A stretch of DNA of 64,000 nt from Iris pallida (Eukaryota; Streptophyta; Magnoliopsida; Asparagales; Iridaceae). The position numbers were made by a program, and so were the translations under genes. The stretch is taken from positions 46,547,480-46,611,479 of the forward strand of contig JANAVB010005597.1 of the NCBI GenBank assembly GCA_029216955.1, read 5' to 3'. Within the stretch, counting starts at the first letter, position 1. Every line of letters starts with the position of its first letter. The notes under the pieces are model-generated. The model saw only the letters and a program-made list of their open reading frames with translations. It had not been told where the DNA came from and searched no databases. This document shows positions 1 through 10,647 of the stretch, piece after piece.

Positions 1-2499
1 GAAGGTTGCAGATCAGAACTGTGTTAAAGAACACGTCTGAAATCTCTGTTTACTTGTGCTAAAGAACACTTCGTAAACTTTCTGGTGGCTTCTCTTTCTA
101 TTCTGTAATGAGCCTTGAGAGAGAGGATGCCTTATATAGGCCATGCAGCAACTGGACGGTTGCCACAAAGTTAGGAACGTGGTAATAACCACCCCGAACA
201 TGTAGCAACCGTCCCGTGCTAAGTGCAAAGTGCGCCAACAAAACGCCTCATGAGCCCATGAGTCCGAGTCCGAGTCCGAGTCGCTAAGCCCCTACGGGGC
301 TTAGCTCCCATGGAAATGAATTTTCTAAGGGCAAAAAGCATGAATGCTTTTATTGTTGATTTAGCCATTTTCCTATTAGAAAAATAACCCCACATGGCAC
401 ACCCATGTGCACCTCCACACCACATGTGCATCTCTAAAATAGGAAACCTATTATATAGAGATACAACTCCTTTGTCTAGCCGATGTGGGACTAAAATTCA
501 CATAGAAAATGACCAAACTCCAACAGCTTGGACTGACATGGTGCATCCTCGTTTGGACATGGCTTCTTTTGCGATGAGTTGTTCGAAATTTTATCTCCTT
601 CCTTCTCAAGAAATCTGACTGCATCTTAGTATCAAGTACTCCACTCGATATCCTGACTGCTCGACTATTATATTCCTCGAATTGGAAATGTAGTAAACAA
701 TCTCCCTTTTTTCCTTGTGTAGTTGTTCAACTACAAAGACAATTATGCTTATAAATACTATACTAAAACTCTATAATGCCAAATTGGTACAATATCAAGG
801 ATATAATGAGACTTTTTCTCCTTGTAAAATGTTATTGATAATACTACATTTATTGCACTGATCAATCTTTGATGCTTTCAAATTGTATTAACACATCTTA
901 GAAAAGAATCCATAGATGTTGAACCTTACAAGTTGATAAATGAAACAATTCTGATCAATGGAGTGAATTTGTTAAGCCAGACATGCTGGATTTGGTTGGT
1001 ACCTGCATATTGTTATTTCTAATAATGTATTTCTTATTGTTAATGTCAAATATCTTGTTGATTGGGATAAAATATCTTATTGGTTGGGAAAAACTGCTCT
1101 AACTAAGTTTGCGCTACAAGTCAGACCTGTCTTTCAAGTTTAGATTTGCCTCGAGTAGTTTTGTGATGCTCACTTTCTCAAAGAATCTTGCATGTTTAAA
1201 TTTAAGATCTTAGTTACAAGTCTCTTATAATCTCATGGTCTTGCAAAGATTCCTTTCATTCACGTTTATTGGGGTTAAACCACAACATATTTCCTGTGTT
1301 ATGTAGTAAAATCAAATGAAGCAAAGTAAGAAATCCACTTCAACATAAAAGCGTCAAAGTGTATGATAATAATCCAGTTACAAGCTGGCATAGCCCTAAA
1401 TCCTAAGTAGTATCTCTAGCTCTCTCAAATAAAGCAAAGTAAGAAATCTACCTCAACACAAAAGCATCAATAACTCAAATAGAGTGTACTTATGTGTGTA
1501 TCTCTTCCAGCTCCCAAATAGAAAGACTAAAGAGTATATAAAAAATTCACCTCAAATTGGGGGGTGTATAACTCTTCCAAGACTCAAATAGAAAGAGTAC
1601 ATATATAAGAAGCACATTGATACTCAAACAAAAACCATATCAAATAAACTCAGGTAGCAGCTTTGGGTAGTAGGAAAAACAATCCATGTCACTTCAACTC
1701 AAACAAAACCAATAGAAATACTGCTGAATTCGTAACCAACTTGACATTCCACTAATATTGCTAAACATCCTTAACCATTTCTAAGACAAAATGGTCTAGA
1801 AGACTAAAATTCTTGTGAAATTCTAGCAAACGAAGAAGAATGATTCCGAAACTAGGGTCATCAACCAGAATTCAACCACCGGAAGAATCTGCCAGCTGCT
1901 TTAAGTCCTCAATTGGATGAACACCAACATTCAGGCCAATAATCAAGTGTTCAAATATTTTAGCTCCTGCATCATACTCCCGATATCATCCAAAATTTTA
2001 GTTATGTGGTCCTATGAACACAAACCAAAATATCGGAGTGAAGAACTAGCAATAAATTGGGATCAGAAACTATCTAGGAAAGGAAATAAGACCTATAAAA
2101 TGAGAGGAAGAACTTACGCTGAATGAGCGGAGGCGACAGCAGAGGCGGAGCGCCGACAGAGGCGGAGCGCTGTCGGTGGTGGTGCACTGGCGGAGGCGGA
2201 GCGCAAGAGACGCGCTACTGGAGGCAGACCGTTGTCGGAGAAGGTGAGGTGATTTTTTTTGTTTTGTTTCTCTTCTATTTTTTTTTCCAAGATTACTCTC
2301 CCCACTTTAATTTGTTTATGGAGGAATTTTTTTTGTTATTATTTTTAGACTCTCAATCATATTGGAGAGATTTACTATTTTTGGTTTCTCGGTATTATTA
2401 TGTAGAGATTTAATCTGGACCGTTTTTTGAATCTAATCCTACGGACTAGATAGGGATGATAATGGAGCGGACAAAGTAGGGGGGTCAATTTGATCCCAC

Positions 2500-2500
<1 letters not shown>
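1..2500. other. AT-rich intergenic spacer without a supported gene
   Basis: No reading frame here has recognisable protein features; the short ORFs look random. Visible structure includes four GAGTCC-type hexamer repeats near 259-282 and a perfect hairpin at 283-305 (arms GCTAAGCCCC / GGGGCTTAGC, loop TAC). A degenerate direct repeat occurs around 1314-1370 and 1425-1475, sharing the phrase GCAAAGTAAGAAATC. The first 600 bases look like old transposon or promoter debris, including CCGATGTGGGACTA, a phrase common in plant intergenic DNA, but I cannot assign a family. Confidence 0.6.
283..305. repeat. Perfect 10-bp-arm hairpin
   Basis: The arms GCTAAGCCCC and GGGGCTTAGC are exact reverse complements around a 3-nt loop. 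It lies next to the GAGTCC hexamer repeats. No neighbouring gene gives it a role; it may be a relic of a transposon end. Confidence 0.6.

Positions 2501-2502
<2 letters not shown>

Positions 2503-2566
<64 letters not shown>
2503..2566. repeat. (TA)n microsatellite
   Basis: This is about 32 uninterrupted TA dinucleotides. It directly abuts the SINE-like copy that follows, a common arrangement for retroposons inserted beside AT tracts. Confidence 0.95.
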
Positions 2567-2569
<3 letters not shown>

Positions 2570-2715
2570 AATGACCTCTAGTCTAGTGGTTAAGAGAGAT
2601 GCATGCGGCCCAAGTGGTCGGGAGTTCAAGCCTCAGTGGAGGCGAGTTCGCCACAAGTACCCATTGCTCCAAATAAATTTTGGTGTAAACTTTACAACTA
2701 GTACCATCAAATAAT
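2567..2715 (+). mobile_element. tRNA-derived SINE-like retroposon copy
   Basis: The segment contains an A-box-like stretch (TAGTCTAGTGGTTAAG, 2579-2594) and a B-box-like stretch (GGAGTTCAAGCC, 2621-2632) at about the spacing of an internal RNA polymerase III promoter. There is no acceptor-stem pairing and no anticodon arm typical of a working tRNA. The following GGCGAGTTCGCCACAAGTACCC-like body suits plant tRNA-derived SINEs. The 3' boundary is uncertain and no clear target duplication is seen. Confidence 0.5.
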
Positions 2716-3151
2716 GAAGGCTGCATGTAGAAATATTTTTTGTCGGTTTACCTAGAATTTTTCTATGACAAATTTCACCATTTCGTTCGTTCCATAATTT
2801 AGCCAATTTATAGGAGTTGTATCTCAAAATCCATAAATTCTTTTTACATTAAATTATGTGAGAATTTTATTTGATATATGAATTCATTGTGACCAAATTT
2901 TCATCCCTAATGGACTACTTAGATTTTAGGTATCGTTTTTTATTTCTCTGTTTTTACGATTTAACCTAAAATTTTCTAAATAATTCATATAAACTCTATA
3001 TCCTATAGAACTAGGTGCTAAAAACATCACACATGTTGTGATGATTAGGAATAAACTAACCTTTTCAGAATTATTGTAGTAATCTTGATAGGTTTTAGAA
3101 TTTTCCAAAAACTGTAAAATAATCTATAAACCGTGAAAGTAAAAAATAGTT

Positions 3152-3390
3152 GGGCAAATTACGTTAACTATCCCTATGTTTTACACTTATTACAGAAACT
3201 ACCCCTACTTCGAAACTAATTACGCGGACCACCCCTATAGTTTCTATTTTCTATAAAAATATAACACTAACTACCCCTATGTTTTATAAAATTTCTAAAG
3301 GAGAGGGGTAGTGAGTGTATTTAGTTTCAAATAGGGGTAGTCTCTGTAATACTCATGAAACATAGAGGGGGTTGGTGTATTTATTTCGTA
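3152..3390. mobile_element. Foldback MITE-like element, family 1 copy 1
   Basis: The two halves form a long imperfect inverted repeat. The left half (CTATCCCTATGTTTTACAC, ATTACAGAAACTACCCCTAC) matches the reverse complement of the right half (GGGGTAGTCTCTGTAATAC, CATAGAGGGGGTTGG). A diverged homologue lies at 31892-32122, supporting a mobile family. No protein is encoded, and superfamily and TSD are unresolved. Confidence 0.65.
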
Positions 3391-3830
3391 AGGGAAACTA
3401 CGTAGGACCACCCGTCAATCGTTAATACTAATCAATCTGAAGGCTAGGACAAGTACAATTTTACTTTATTGTTTATACTTGTACTATCTCATTTTGTCAT
3501 TACATCTTTATTCATCCTTACACGTTACTTGTACACAAGAGATAGAGTTGCAATAATGCTAAGTTTACTACCAAATTCTTACAACTTTCTTATATCCTCA
3601 CTCACCCACCCCTTACATATGGGTCCCATCGGGTCCCACCACCTCTCACACCCCCTTGCTACATGGGCTCCATCCGACCCTACCACTTACTCCCCTCCTC
3701 CAATCGAAGTCCGACACGTGGCAGATTGTAGGAGGGTTGTAAGCATCGGTTGTAGGCATAGCAAAGCTCGATAGAGTTGTCTTGATAATATTTTCTTGCA
3801 TGTTCACTACTGATCACCACTGCACAATAG

Positions 3831-3880
3831 TGTTTACACAATATATTGTTTACACAATATATTGTTTACACAATATTTTT
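3831..3880. repeat. 16-bp tandem repeat, three copies
   Basis: The unit TGTTTACACAATATAT occurs three times in a row, the last copy slightly changed at its end. It sits in AT-rich spacer with no gene nearby. Confidence 0.85.
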
Positions 3881-4169
3881 TGTTCAACATGTCAGTACTT
3901 TCAATTTTTTAGTGATCATGCTTGTTAGTGATATATGCTGGAGGATACCGTGAGTATGCATATATATTCGAAATAATATTCAACCTCTAATGATCACCAA
4001 TGATTGCTATCAGTCGTGCACCATACGTTACGTCTGACTTAAATATGTTCCTCCGCATGTAGAAAATTCGTATTCTAAAGACATTGAACACGAACTATTA
4101 TTTCTTGATAGGATCATTGCAAGCTATATTTTCATATTGTACTATTCTTTATATTGTTATAGAGCTTGC

Positions 4170-4971
4170 TGTTGGAGTGGGTGGGGTTCCCAACCTATGT
4201 GGAGAAGACCCCGGAGTGCGACGAGCGCCGTTCGTGTGTCGAAGAAGCTCGAGAAGTAGGCGACGCGGAGTCGCTACTGCTGCTGCTGCTCCTGAAGGAG
4301 TTTCTGGTCTGGGCCTGCCGAGTTCGGCCCGAACTCGGTCCCAGGCCGAGTTCTGGCCGAACTCGGTCTGGCCACTCCAGGGTTTGGCGAGTAGGTGCTG
4401 GATGCTCGACACAGAGTTCTGGCCGAACTCTGTGTCGTCGGGGCTGAAGCGAATTTTCGGGTGATTTGTCACCATTGGATCTAATCAAACGGTCCAGGTT
4501 TGCTGCGGGATTAGGGAGTTAAGTTGAGTTTTCTCAACCCTAATTCATTACGCATTGTAACACAAGAAAGAGAGAGGAAGGAGGCAAGAGTGCCATTACA
4601 ACTTCGGAAGAGAAGACGGAGGATTGAAGGTCATTTTCGAAGGAGATCGTGTTTCGGGTAATCTCTACTCGTCGTTCTCGCTCTTCGTAGCCTTGTAATC
4701 ATTGTTCTTACTTCTGAGTGTTGTGGGGATCCGATTTGGATCGGGAGGAGTTTATAGTGGGTGTAATTCTTCTATTCCATTAGTGGAGGCTTCTCAGGGT
4801 TGGACTCCGATCGTCCCGTGGTTTTTTCCGCAAGGGTTTTCCACGTCAAAAATTATGTGTCTGCGTGGATTGTTTTGTGTGTTTGTTTTTGGGTTCGTGC
4901 ATTTGTATTGCTCGGTCCTCTCGCAGGTACTCTCCGGTTTGGGGAAAGGTTTCCGCGCTTCTTTCCCAACA
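4170..4971 (+). repeat. 5' LTR of the internally deleted copia element
   Basis: The 802-bp repeat runs from TGTTGGAG to CCCAACA and is nearly identical to the LTR at 5998-6801. Homologous copies occur on the minus strand in the first nest. It contains three successive inverted repeats with GAGTTC/GAACTC cores at 4318-4338, 4346-4366 and 4407-4437; the third has perfect 13-bp arms beginning CGACACAGAGTTC. ORFs on both strands of this LTR recur in every copy because the LTR is repeated, not because they are genes. Confidence 0.95.
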
Positions 4972-4974
4972 GAG

Positions 4975-4987
4975 TGGTATCAGAGCC
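4975..4987 (+). other. Primer-binding site (initiator tRNA-Met type)
   Basis: TGGTATCAGAGCC lies 3 bp after the LTR end. It is the standard plant copia primer site complementary to the 3' end of initiator methionine tRNA. Confidence 0.9.
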
Positions 4988-5043
4988 AGGTTCTGGAATT
5001 CAGAAGGAGTGTCAGTAGTTGACAGAGAAACCAGAGAGGAGAG

Positions 5044-5980
5044 ATGGACGCGAAGCCGGTACGCATGGTGAATCTGAACGGCATAAACTATCATTATTGG
5101 CGGAGCAAGATGAAGGATTTGCTATTTGTCAAGAAGCTGCATCTACCCGTATTTGTATCCGAGAGGCCCAGTGATAAATCCGAGGAGGACTGGACATTCG
5201 AGCACATAGATGGACGGGTCGAAGAAAGTGAGTTCCCCCCTCGCAGCTCACTTTAAGCTCACTGAGGAACAGTGTCCATCTACCGAGGACGAAAAGAAAG
5301 ATATGGAGCGGGTTCCATATGTCTCAGCTGTGGGAAGTCTTATGTATGCCATGGTGTGTACGAGGCCAGATATTGCTCATGCAGTTGGTACGGTTAGCAG
5401 GTATCTTTCGAATCCTGGAAGGGTATATTGGAGTGCGGTCAAGTGGATTCTACGATATCTTCAGGGCACTGCTGGTTGGAGACTTTCCTTTGGTGGTGAC
5501 GAGCCGAAGCTGGTTGGGTATACCGACGCTGATATGGCTGGAGATGTAGACACGAGGCGATCGACTTCGGGCTACGTGATGATGTTTGTGGAAGGAACAG
5601 TGTCATGGCAGTCGCGGTTGCAGAAGTGTGTTGCCTTGTCGATGACAGAGGCAGAGTACATTGCGGCGACGGAGGCTTACAAGGAGCTATTGTGGATAAA
5701 GAAGCTGTTGCAGGAAATGGGACTAAAGCAAGAGCAGTATATTTTGCTTTGCGACAGTCAGAGTGCTATCCACCTTGTGAAGAATCAGACGTTTCATAGC
5801 CGGTCCAAGCACATCGAGACTCGGTATCACTGGATACGGGATGTGGTTGAGAAGAAGGACGCGGAGCTTGAGAAGGTTCATACAGATGACAACGAAGTTG
5901 ATATGTTCACGAAGATTCTACCAAGGGGAAAGTTTGAGTACTGCAGGCAGATCGTCGGGATGACGACATCCTCCCCATAG
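5044..5980 (+). pseudogene. Copia gag/pol remnant: gag N-terminus fused out of frame to RT end and RNase H
   Basis: From 5044 a frame encodes the gag start (MDAKPVRMVNLNGINYHYW...), homologous to the minus-strand gag starting at 24779. Near 5208 the sequence jumps to the end of the RT domain. A second frame (5210-5980) encodes RT end plus copia RNase H: MYAMVCTRPDIAHAVG, VGYTDADMAGD, STSGYV, CDSQSAIHL and the terminal KFEYCRQIVGM. The frames differ by one base, so no fusion protein is expected. The deletion removes most of gag, protease, integrase and the RT catalytic core. The closest family type is Tork (Tnt1-like), judged from RNase H wording. Confidence 0.9.
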
Positions 5981-5997
5981 TTGTGAAGGGGGAGATT

Positions 5998-6801
5998 TGT
6001 TGGAGTGGGTGGGGTTCCCAACCTATGTGGAGAAGACCCCGGAGTACGACAAGCGCCGTTTGTTTGTCGAAGAAGCTCGGAAAGTATGCGACGCGGAGTC
6101 GCTACTGCTGCTGCTGCTCCTGAAGGAGTTTCTGGCCTGGGCCTGCCGAGTTCGGCCCGAACTCGGTCCCAGGCCGAGTTCTGGCCGAACTCGGTCTGGC
6201 CACTCCAGGGTTTGGCGAGTAGGTGCTGGATGCTCGACACAGAGTTCTGGCCGAACTCTGTGTCGTCGGGGCTGAAGCAGATTTTCGGGTGATTTGTCAC
6301 CATTGGATCTAATCAAACGGTCCAGGTTTGCTGCGGGATTAGGGAGTTAAGTTGAGTTTTCTCAACCCTAATTTATTACGCATTGTAACACAAGAAAGAG
6401 AGAGGAAGGAGGCAAGAGTGCCATTACAACTTCGGAAGAGAAGACGGAGGATTGAAGGTCATTTTCGAAGGAGATCGTGTTTCGGGTAATCTCTACTCGT
6501 CGTTCTCGCTCTTCGTAGCCTTGTAATCATTGTTCTTACTTCTGAGTGTTGTGGGGATCCGATTTGGATCGGGAGGAGTTTGTAGAGGGTGTAATTCTTC
6601 TATTCCATTAGTGGAGGCTTCTCAGGGTTGGACTCCGATCGTCCCGTGGTTTTTTCCGCAAGGGTTTTCTACGTCAAAAATTCTCTGTATCTGCGTGGAT
6701 TATTTTGTGTGTTTGTTTTTGGGTTCGTGCGTTTGTATTACTCGGTCCTCTCGCAGGTACTCTCCGGTTTGGGGAAAGGTTTCCGCGCTTCTTTTCCAAC
6801 A
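5998..6801 (+). repeat. 3' LTR of the internally deleted copia element
   Basis: The 804-bp LTR matches 4170-4971 with only scattered differences, pointing to a fairly recent insertion. It carries the same triple inverted repeats and is preceded by the polypurine tract. Confidence 0.95.
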
Positions 6802-7059
6802 CTTGCTTCTCATATATTATCGTTCTTATAGCTATAACCATGATATTGTTCATAGTTGTCGTTACTCTTCGTGTTCGTGTTATTAGCTATATAATGATAT
6901 GTAGATGTATGTTTTGCTCCAATTTTGATTAGATAACTATTTTTCATCTTTAGACAATAACTACCCTTCACTATAGCTGAGTTATGGATACTTCTGGAGA
7001 CTGAGATAAATCCTATGGGTGGTTAAATAGCTTAGTAGATTATTGTAGATATGCTATTA

Positions 7060-8390
7060 TTTAGCGGGCCATGATACTCAGCAATGAGAAAGGGGACCTA
7101 CCAGTGAAGTACCTTGGCGTCCCGTTGTCTATAAATTATGCCCGGAGTGTGTATTGTACAGATCTGATGGTTACACACAACGCATTATGGAGGGATGGCA
7201 AGCTCAGAGTCGGTCATCTGGAGGGCGGATAGAGTTGGTTCGATCGGTCATTACTTCAATTGCTTTCTTTTGATTCCAAGCAATCGGTCTTCTGACTGCT
7301 ACCATTAATCGGATCGAAAAGATATGTGCAAACTTTGTGTGGCATGGGGGGCGTACATGCCATCGGTTGGGATATGTTGTGTCGCCCAAAGGAGGAGGGG
7401 GCATGGGGCTCAGATCGCTGCGAGATCTCCGGGAGGTTGCAGGGGTGAAGCTAGCATGGAGCTTCTTATCTATGGATTCACTATGGGTTAAATTAATGGC
7501 AGGCATATACCTCAAAGGACAAAAATTTTGGGTGCAACAAATGGATAATCATGCTTCGGTGTCTTTCAAAACTATACTCAAGCATCAAAGTAATCTGAAG
7601 ATTGGCCAAGTCCGGTGCATTAAGAATGGGGAATACATGGATTTGTGGCTTGATCCACGGATAAAACATCAGTCTGTGGTGGATAGAAGTGGATGGCCGG
7701 AGTATGGGCGAGTCAGTAGTATACTATATCAAGGTGTCTGGCGGCCAGACGTAAAGGCGTGTACTTGACGGTTTTGCATAGAGATTAAAGAAATTTGGAT
7801 GAATTTGAGTCTTTAGGAGGACGTGTGGGTATGGGAGGACACCGGGAGTACCAGGTTCAACCAAATGTCGGTGTAAAATCTTCTTTGTACCCGACAACTT
7901 GTGATGGAGGAGGTGGATTTTGTATGGGTCGCTGGGCTTGTTAACAAGATGCAACTCATGTGTATGTATCGACTTCTTATGGGAAGACTTCTGATTCTGG
8001 ATCGTTTGGCTAGGTTTGGGTTGCAAATTCCAACAGACAAGCGTGTATCCTTTTTCACAACAGTCCCGAATTGACTAGTGATATATTCTTCAACTGTATG
8101 ACGACATGGCGCATCTGGCATGGGCAAGGAAGGAAGAGGTAATTAGGTGTTGGAGGGAATCAGGAGCTGGTATCGGTCATGGTGGAGATTAGCAACGCTC
8201 GACGAAAGAGTCATTTGTGGTTCAGGGAAGCACGAATTCGTTTAGCGTCCACCTTTGGCATATTTGGAAGGAGTATAACCGACGTATATTTGAGGGCATT
8301 GCCACCTCAAATATTTTACATAATATTGAACATGATGTAAGGATAGTTCACCTTGCCTGCATGATTTGGAGGCTGTAATCTTGGTTTTAA
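7060..8390 (+). pseudogene. LINE (L1-type) ORF2 3' end, decayed
   Basis: Several frames together spell the C-terminal part of a plant non-LTR reverse transcriptase. LPVKYLGVPLS is at 7098-7130. RIEKICANFVWHGG and SPKGGGGMGLRSLRDLREVAGVKLAWSF lie at about 7310-7470. A zinc-finger RVT region (DRLARFGLQIPTDKRV) is near 8000-8045, and a terminal VHLWHIWKEYNRRIFEG is near 8250-8300. Frames are broken by stops and shifts, and the catalytic core upstream is absent. It is a 5'-truncated, inactive copy, as is usual for LINEs. No clear poly(A) tail or target duplication was found. Confidence 0.8.
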
Positions 8391-8659
8391 TTATATGCAA
8401 TTATCTTTTTTTTTTTAAAGATTCTAATATATTGTGGATTTTGTACCAATTTAAATATTTTGGTTGTCTTGTTCTATTCTATCCATAGTCTGTTATATTA
8501 TTGTGAATGAGTAAAAGAAAGTATTTTGTGAGTAAAATAATGAATGTCATGGAATAAATATTGTAATTAAGGTATATGCAGTGTACTATCGTCGATGCTG
8601 CGGCATAAGTTGGACTTTGCCACGTACTCGTACTCCGAAAATTGGAAGCGGATTGTGAC

Positions 8660-9361
8660 ATTGTTAGCTAAGGTTATTCACACAAATACTAAAATTATTA
8701 TAATATAGTTAATATGGAAGTATTACCATGTTATTTTATTTTTAGTATATTTTTAGACAAGCCACTGTATGCAATATCTAATTATCATAAGGAATTCACG
8801 TGAAAAGTAATTACATAAACTTAATGATAGCTAATATGGAAACTACTAACATATATGATAGTTATTCAAACTAACATGACAATTAATTAGTTGTCATTCA
8901 AAGAATAAGAGTTAATTAAGCATGTAACTACAATCAATGTAATTATTTTAAATATCATGTATAGCCAGCTAGATCATTCAAACAAATACTAAAATTAATC
9001 TAACATAGTTAATATAGAAGTATTATCGTGTCACTGTATTGTTTTATTATGCTTATAGACAACTCACAGTATGCCTTGAATTCAGTATTACCATACCATT
9101 GTATTTTTAGTATACTTATAGACAATCCATTTTATTGCATTATCTAATTACAATAAGAAATCTATATAAAAATAATTACATACAATTAGTAATAGCTAAT
9201 ATAGAAACTACTAGCATATACGATCGTAATTCAAAATAATATGATAAATACTTTGTAGACGTTCAAACAACCATAAGAGTTAATTAAATATTTAACTACA
9301 ATCAATACAATTATTTAAAATATGATGTGTAGCCAGCTAGGCAATTCACACAAATACTAAC
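8660..9361. repeat. AT-rich ~300-bp repeat, two copies and the start of a third
   Basis: The phrase ACAAATACTAAAATTA...ATAGTTAATAT, followed by a GTTAATTAA...ACTACAATCAAT...AGCCAGCTAG block, appears at about 8675-8965 and again at about 8975-9340. The third copy starts at about 9345, is interrupted at 9361, and resumes at 26976. No protein is encoded; it may be a degenerate tandem repeat or an old transposon. Confidence 0.75.
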
Positions 9362-9817
9362 TATTGCGAAAGAAACGCGAAAAACCTTTCCCCAAACCAG
9401 AAAGTACATGCGAGAGAACCGAGCAAACAACGCACAAACCAAAACACCAAAACAACCACGCAGACACAGAGAATTTTCGACGTGGAAAACCCTTGCAGAA
9501 AAAACCACGGGACGATCGGAGTCCAACCCTGAGAAGCCTCCACTAATGAAATAGAAGAATTACACCCTCCACAAACTTCTCCCGATCTAAATCGGATCCC
9601 CACAACACTTGGAAGCAAGAAAAATGATTACAAGGCTACGAAGAACAAGAACGACGAGTAGAGATTACCCAAATCCGATTCTCCTTCGAAAAACACCTTC
9701 GATCCTCCGTCTTCTCTCCCAAAGTTGTAATGGCACTCTTGTCTCTTTTCTCTCTCCTTTCTTGTGTGTTCTACAATTGTGTTACTCCTGATTAGGGTTT
9801 GGAAATCCCAACTTAAC
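9362..9817 (-). repeat. Copia 3' LTR, left portion (interrupted by element A)
   Basis: This matches the first ~456 bp of the plus-strand view of the LTR at 24849-25648. Its edge reads TATTGCGAAAG instead of TGTTGGGAAAG, so the terminus has mutated. It stops at TTAAC, where element A begins, and resumes at 20391. Confidence 0.9.
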
Positions 9818-10137
9818 TGTAATATCTGTTGTTCGTATTACGTATTTGGAATACGTATACGTATTTTATCTTGTATTTGCTTATTCCTTGTTTAGCTCTC
9901 GGCTTGGTTTAACTCTCGGTTTGGGTTGGCTTGGTTCGGCCGGCCCAATGCTTGGTTCATCATGGGCCAAGGGTGGAACACCTTAGCCTATGCTTTTCCT
10001 TCATTTCCACCACAACCCCCCCTACCTACCACCACCTTTGATATTTATTGCCATTTCTTCTTTCTCTCTCTCCATAATTCTCATTTACTTCTCCTTCCCC
10101 CACCATTATTCTTCTCCACCAACCAAGAACACCATAG

Positions 10138-10152
10138 GCAAGTGCAACTTGC
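10138..10152 (+). promoter_or_regulatory. LTR leader hairpin with GCAAGT (element A)
   Basis: GCAAGT and ACTTGC pair perfectly around GCA. The same hairpin recurs at the matching LTR position in B (40677-40692), C (39802-39816, minus strand) and, in shorter form, D (51764-51777). AGGCAAGT also fits the 5' splice-site consensus of GC-AG introns, an alternative reading. Confidence 0.6.
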
Positions 10153-10508
10153 TTCCACAAGAGAACTCCTTTTGATGGTTTCATTAGCTTCTCCTCATGA
10201 TTCTAAACCACATTAGAACTTGTCATTTTCCATTTTGAGGCTTTATTTCTTGTAGATCTAGAGTTTTGTTACTTTCGGATTTTGGTGGTTTTGATCTATT
10301 AAACTCCTTTGTTTTCAAGTTTTGATGGTTCCATGTTGTAGAGCATTTTATTCTACCCAATTTTGACCTTTGGAAAGTTGGATTCGGACTTGTTTTGACC
10401 AAGATATGGACAATTGAAGCTTAGATTCAACTTTGGAGCTCTTGCTGTTCTTGCCATTTGGAGAAGACAGTGAACAGTGAGCTAGCTTTTAGCTTATGCC
10501 GCTGAGCT

Positions 10509-10647
10509 GTACGCTGCTCTTTAGCGAGCGTACGCTAGCTTTCGTACGCTGCTCTTTAGCGAGCGTACGCTAGCCTTCGTACGCTGCTCTTTAGCGAGCG
10601 TACGCTAGCCTTCGTACGCTGCTCTTTAGTGAGCGTACGCTCACCTT
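10509..10647. repeat. 35-bp tandem repeat, four units (element A 5' LTR)
   Basis: Units start at 10509, 10544, 10579 and 10614, each beginning GTACGCTGCTCTTTAGCGAG. Each contains the palindrome AGCGTACGCT. There are no spacers between units. The 3' LTR has six units (18263-18472). Confidence 0.95.

Larger units (their letters stand above)
4165..6806 (+). mobile_element. Ty1/copia (Tork type) element, internally deleted, with TSD
   Basis: Two near-identical LTRs (4170-4971 and 5998-6801) begin TGTTGG and end CCAACA. They are flanked by the exact 5-bp duplication CTTGC (4165-4169 and 6802-6806). A primer-binding site follows the left LTR and a purine-rich tract (AAGGGGGAGATT) precedes the right one. 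The internal region is only about 1 kb: the gag N-terminus is joined out of frame to the end of RT plus RNase H. A longer relative lies on the minus strand at 20743-24848, which shows what is missing. This copy cannot encode its own enzymes, but its cis signals are intact. Confidence 0.95.

Noticed and set aside
2123..2413. 96-codon ORF starting with Gly/Glu-rich repeats
   Set aside because: The first part is a degenerate GCGGAGGCGGAGCG repeat and the rest is AT-rich spacer; no homology recognised.
2571..2640. Possible functional tRNA gene
   Set aside because: A- and B-box-like motifs exist, but there is no acceptor stem or proper anticodon arm; a SINE fits better.
4084..4488. Overlapping ORFs of ~100 codons on both strands, repeated at 5878-6316, 20425-20833, 25334-25739 and 26294-26726
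   Set aside because: They are translations of the copia LTR, whose palindromes open frames on both strands; repetition reflects LTR copies, not protein conservation.
9926..10216. 96-codon ORF repeated identically at 17680-17970
   Set aside because: It lies in the promoter/leader part of element A's LTRs; identity reflects the LTR pair, and the translation is CT-rich low complexity.
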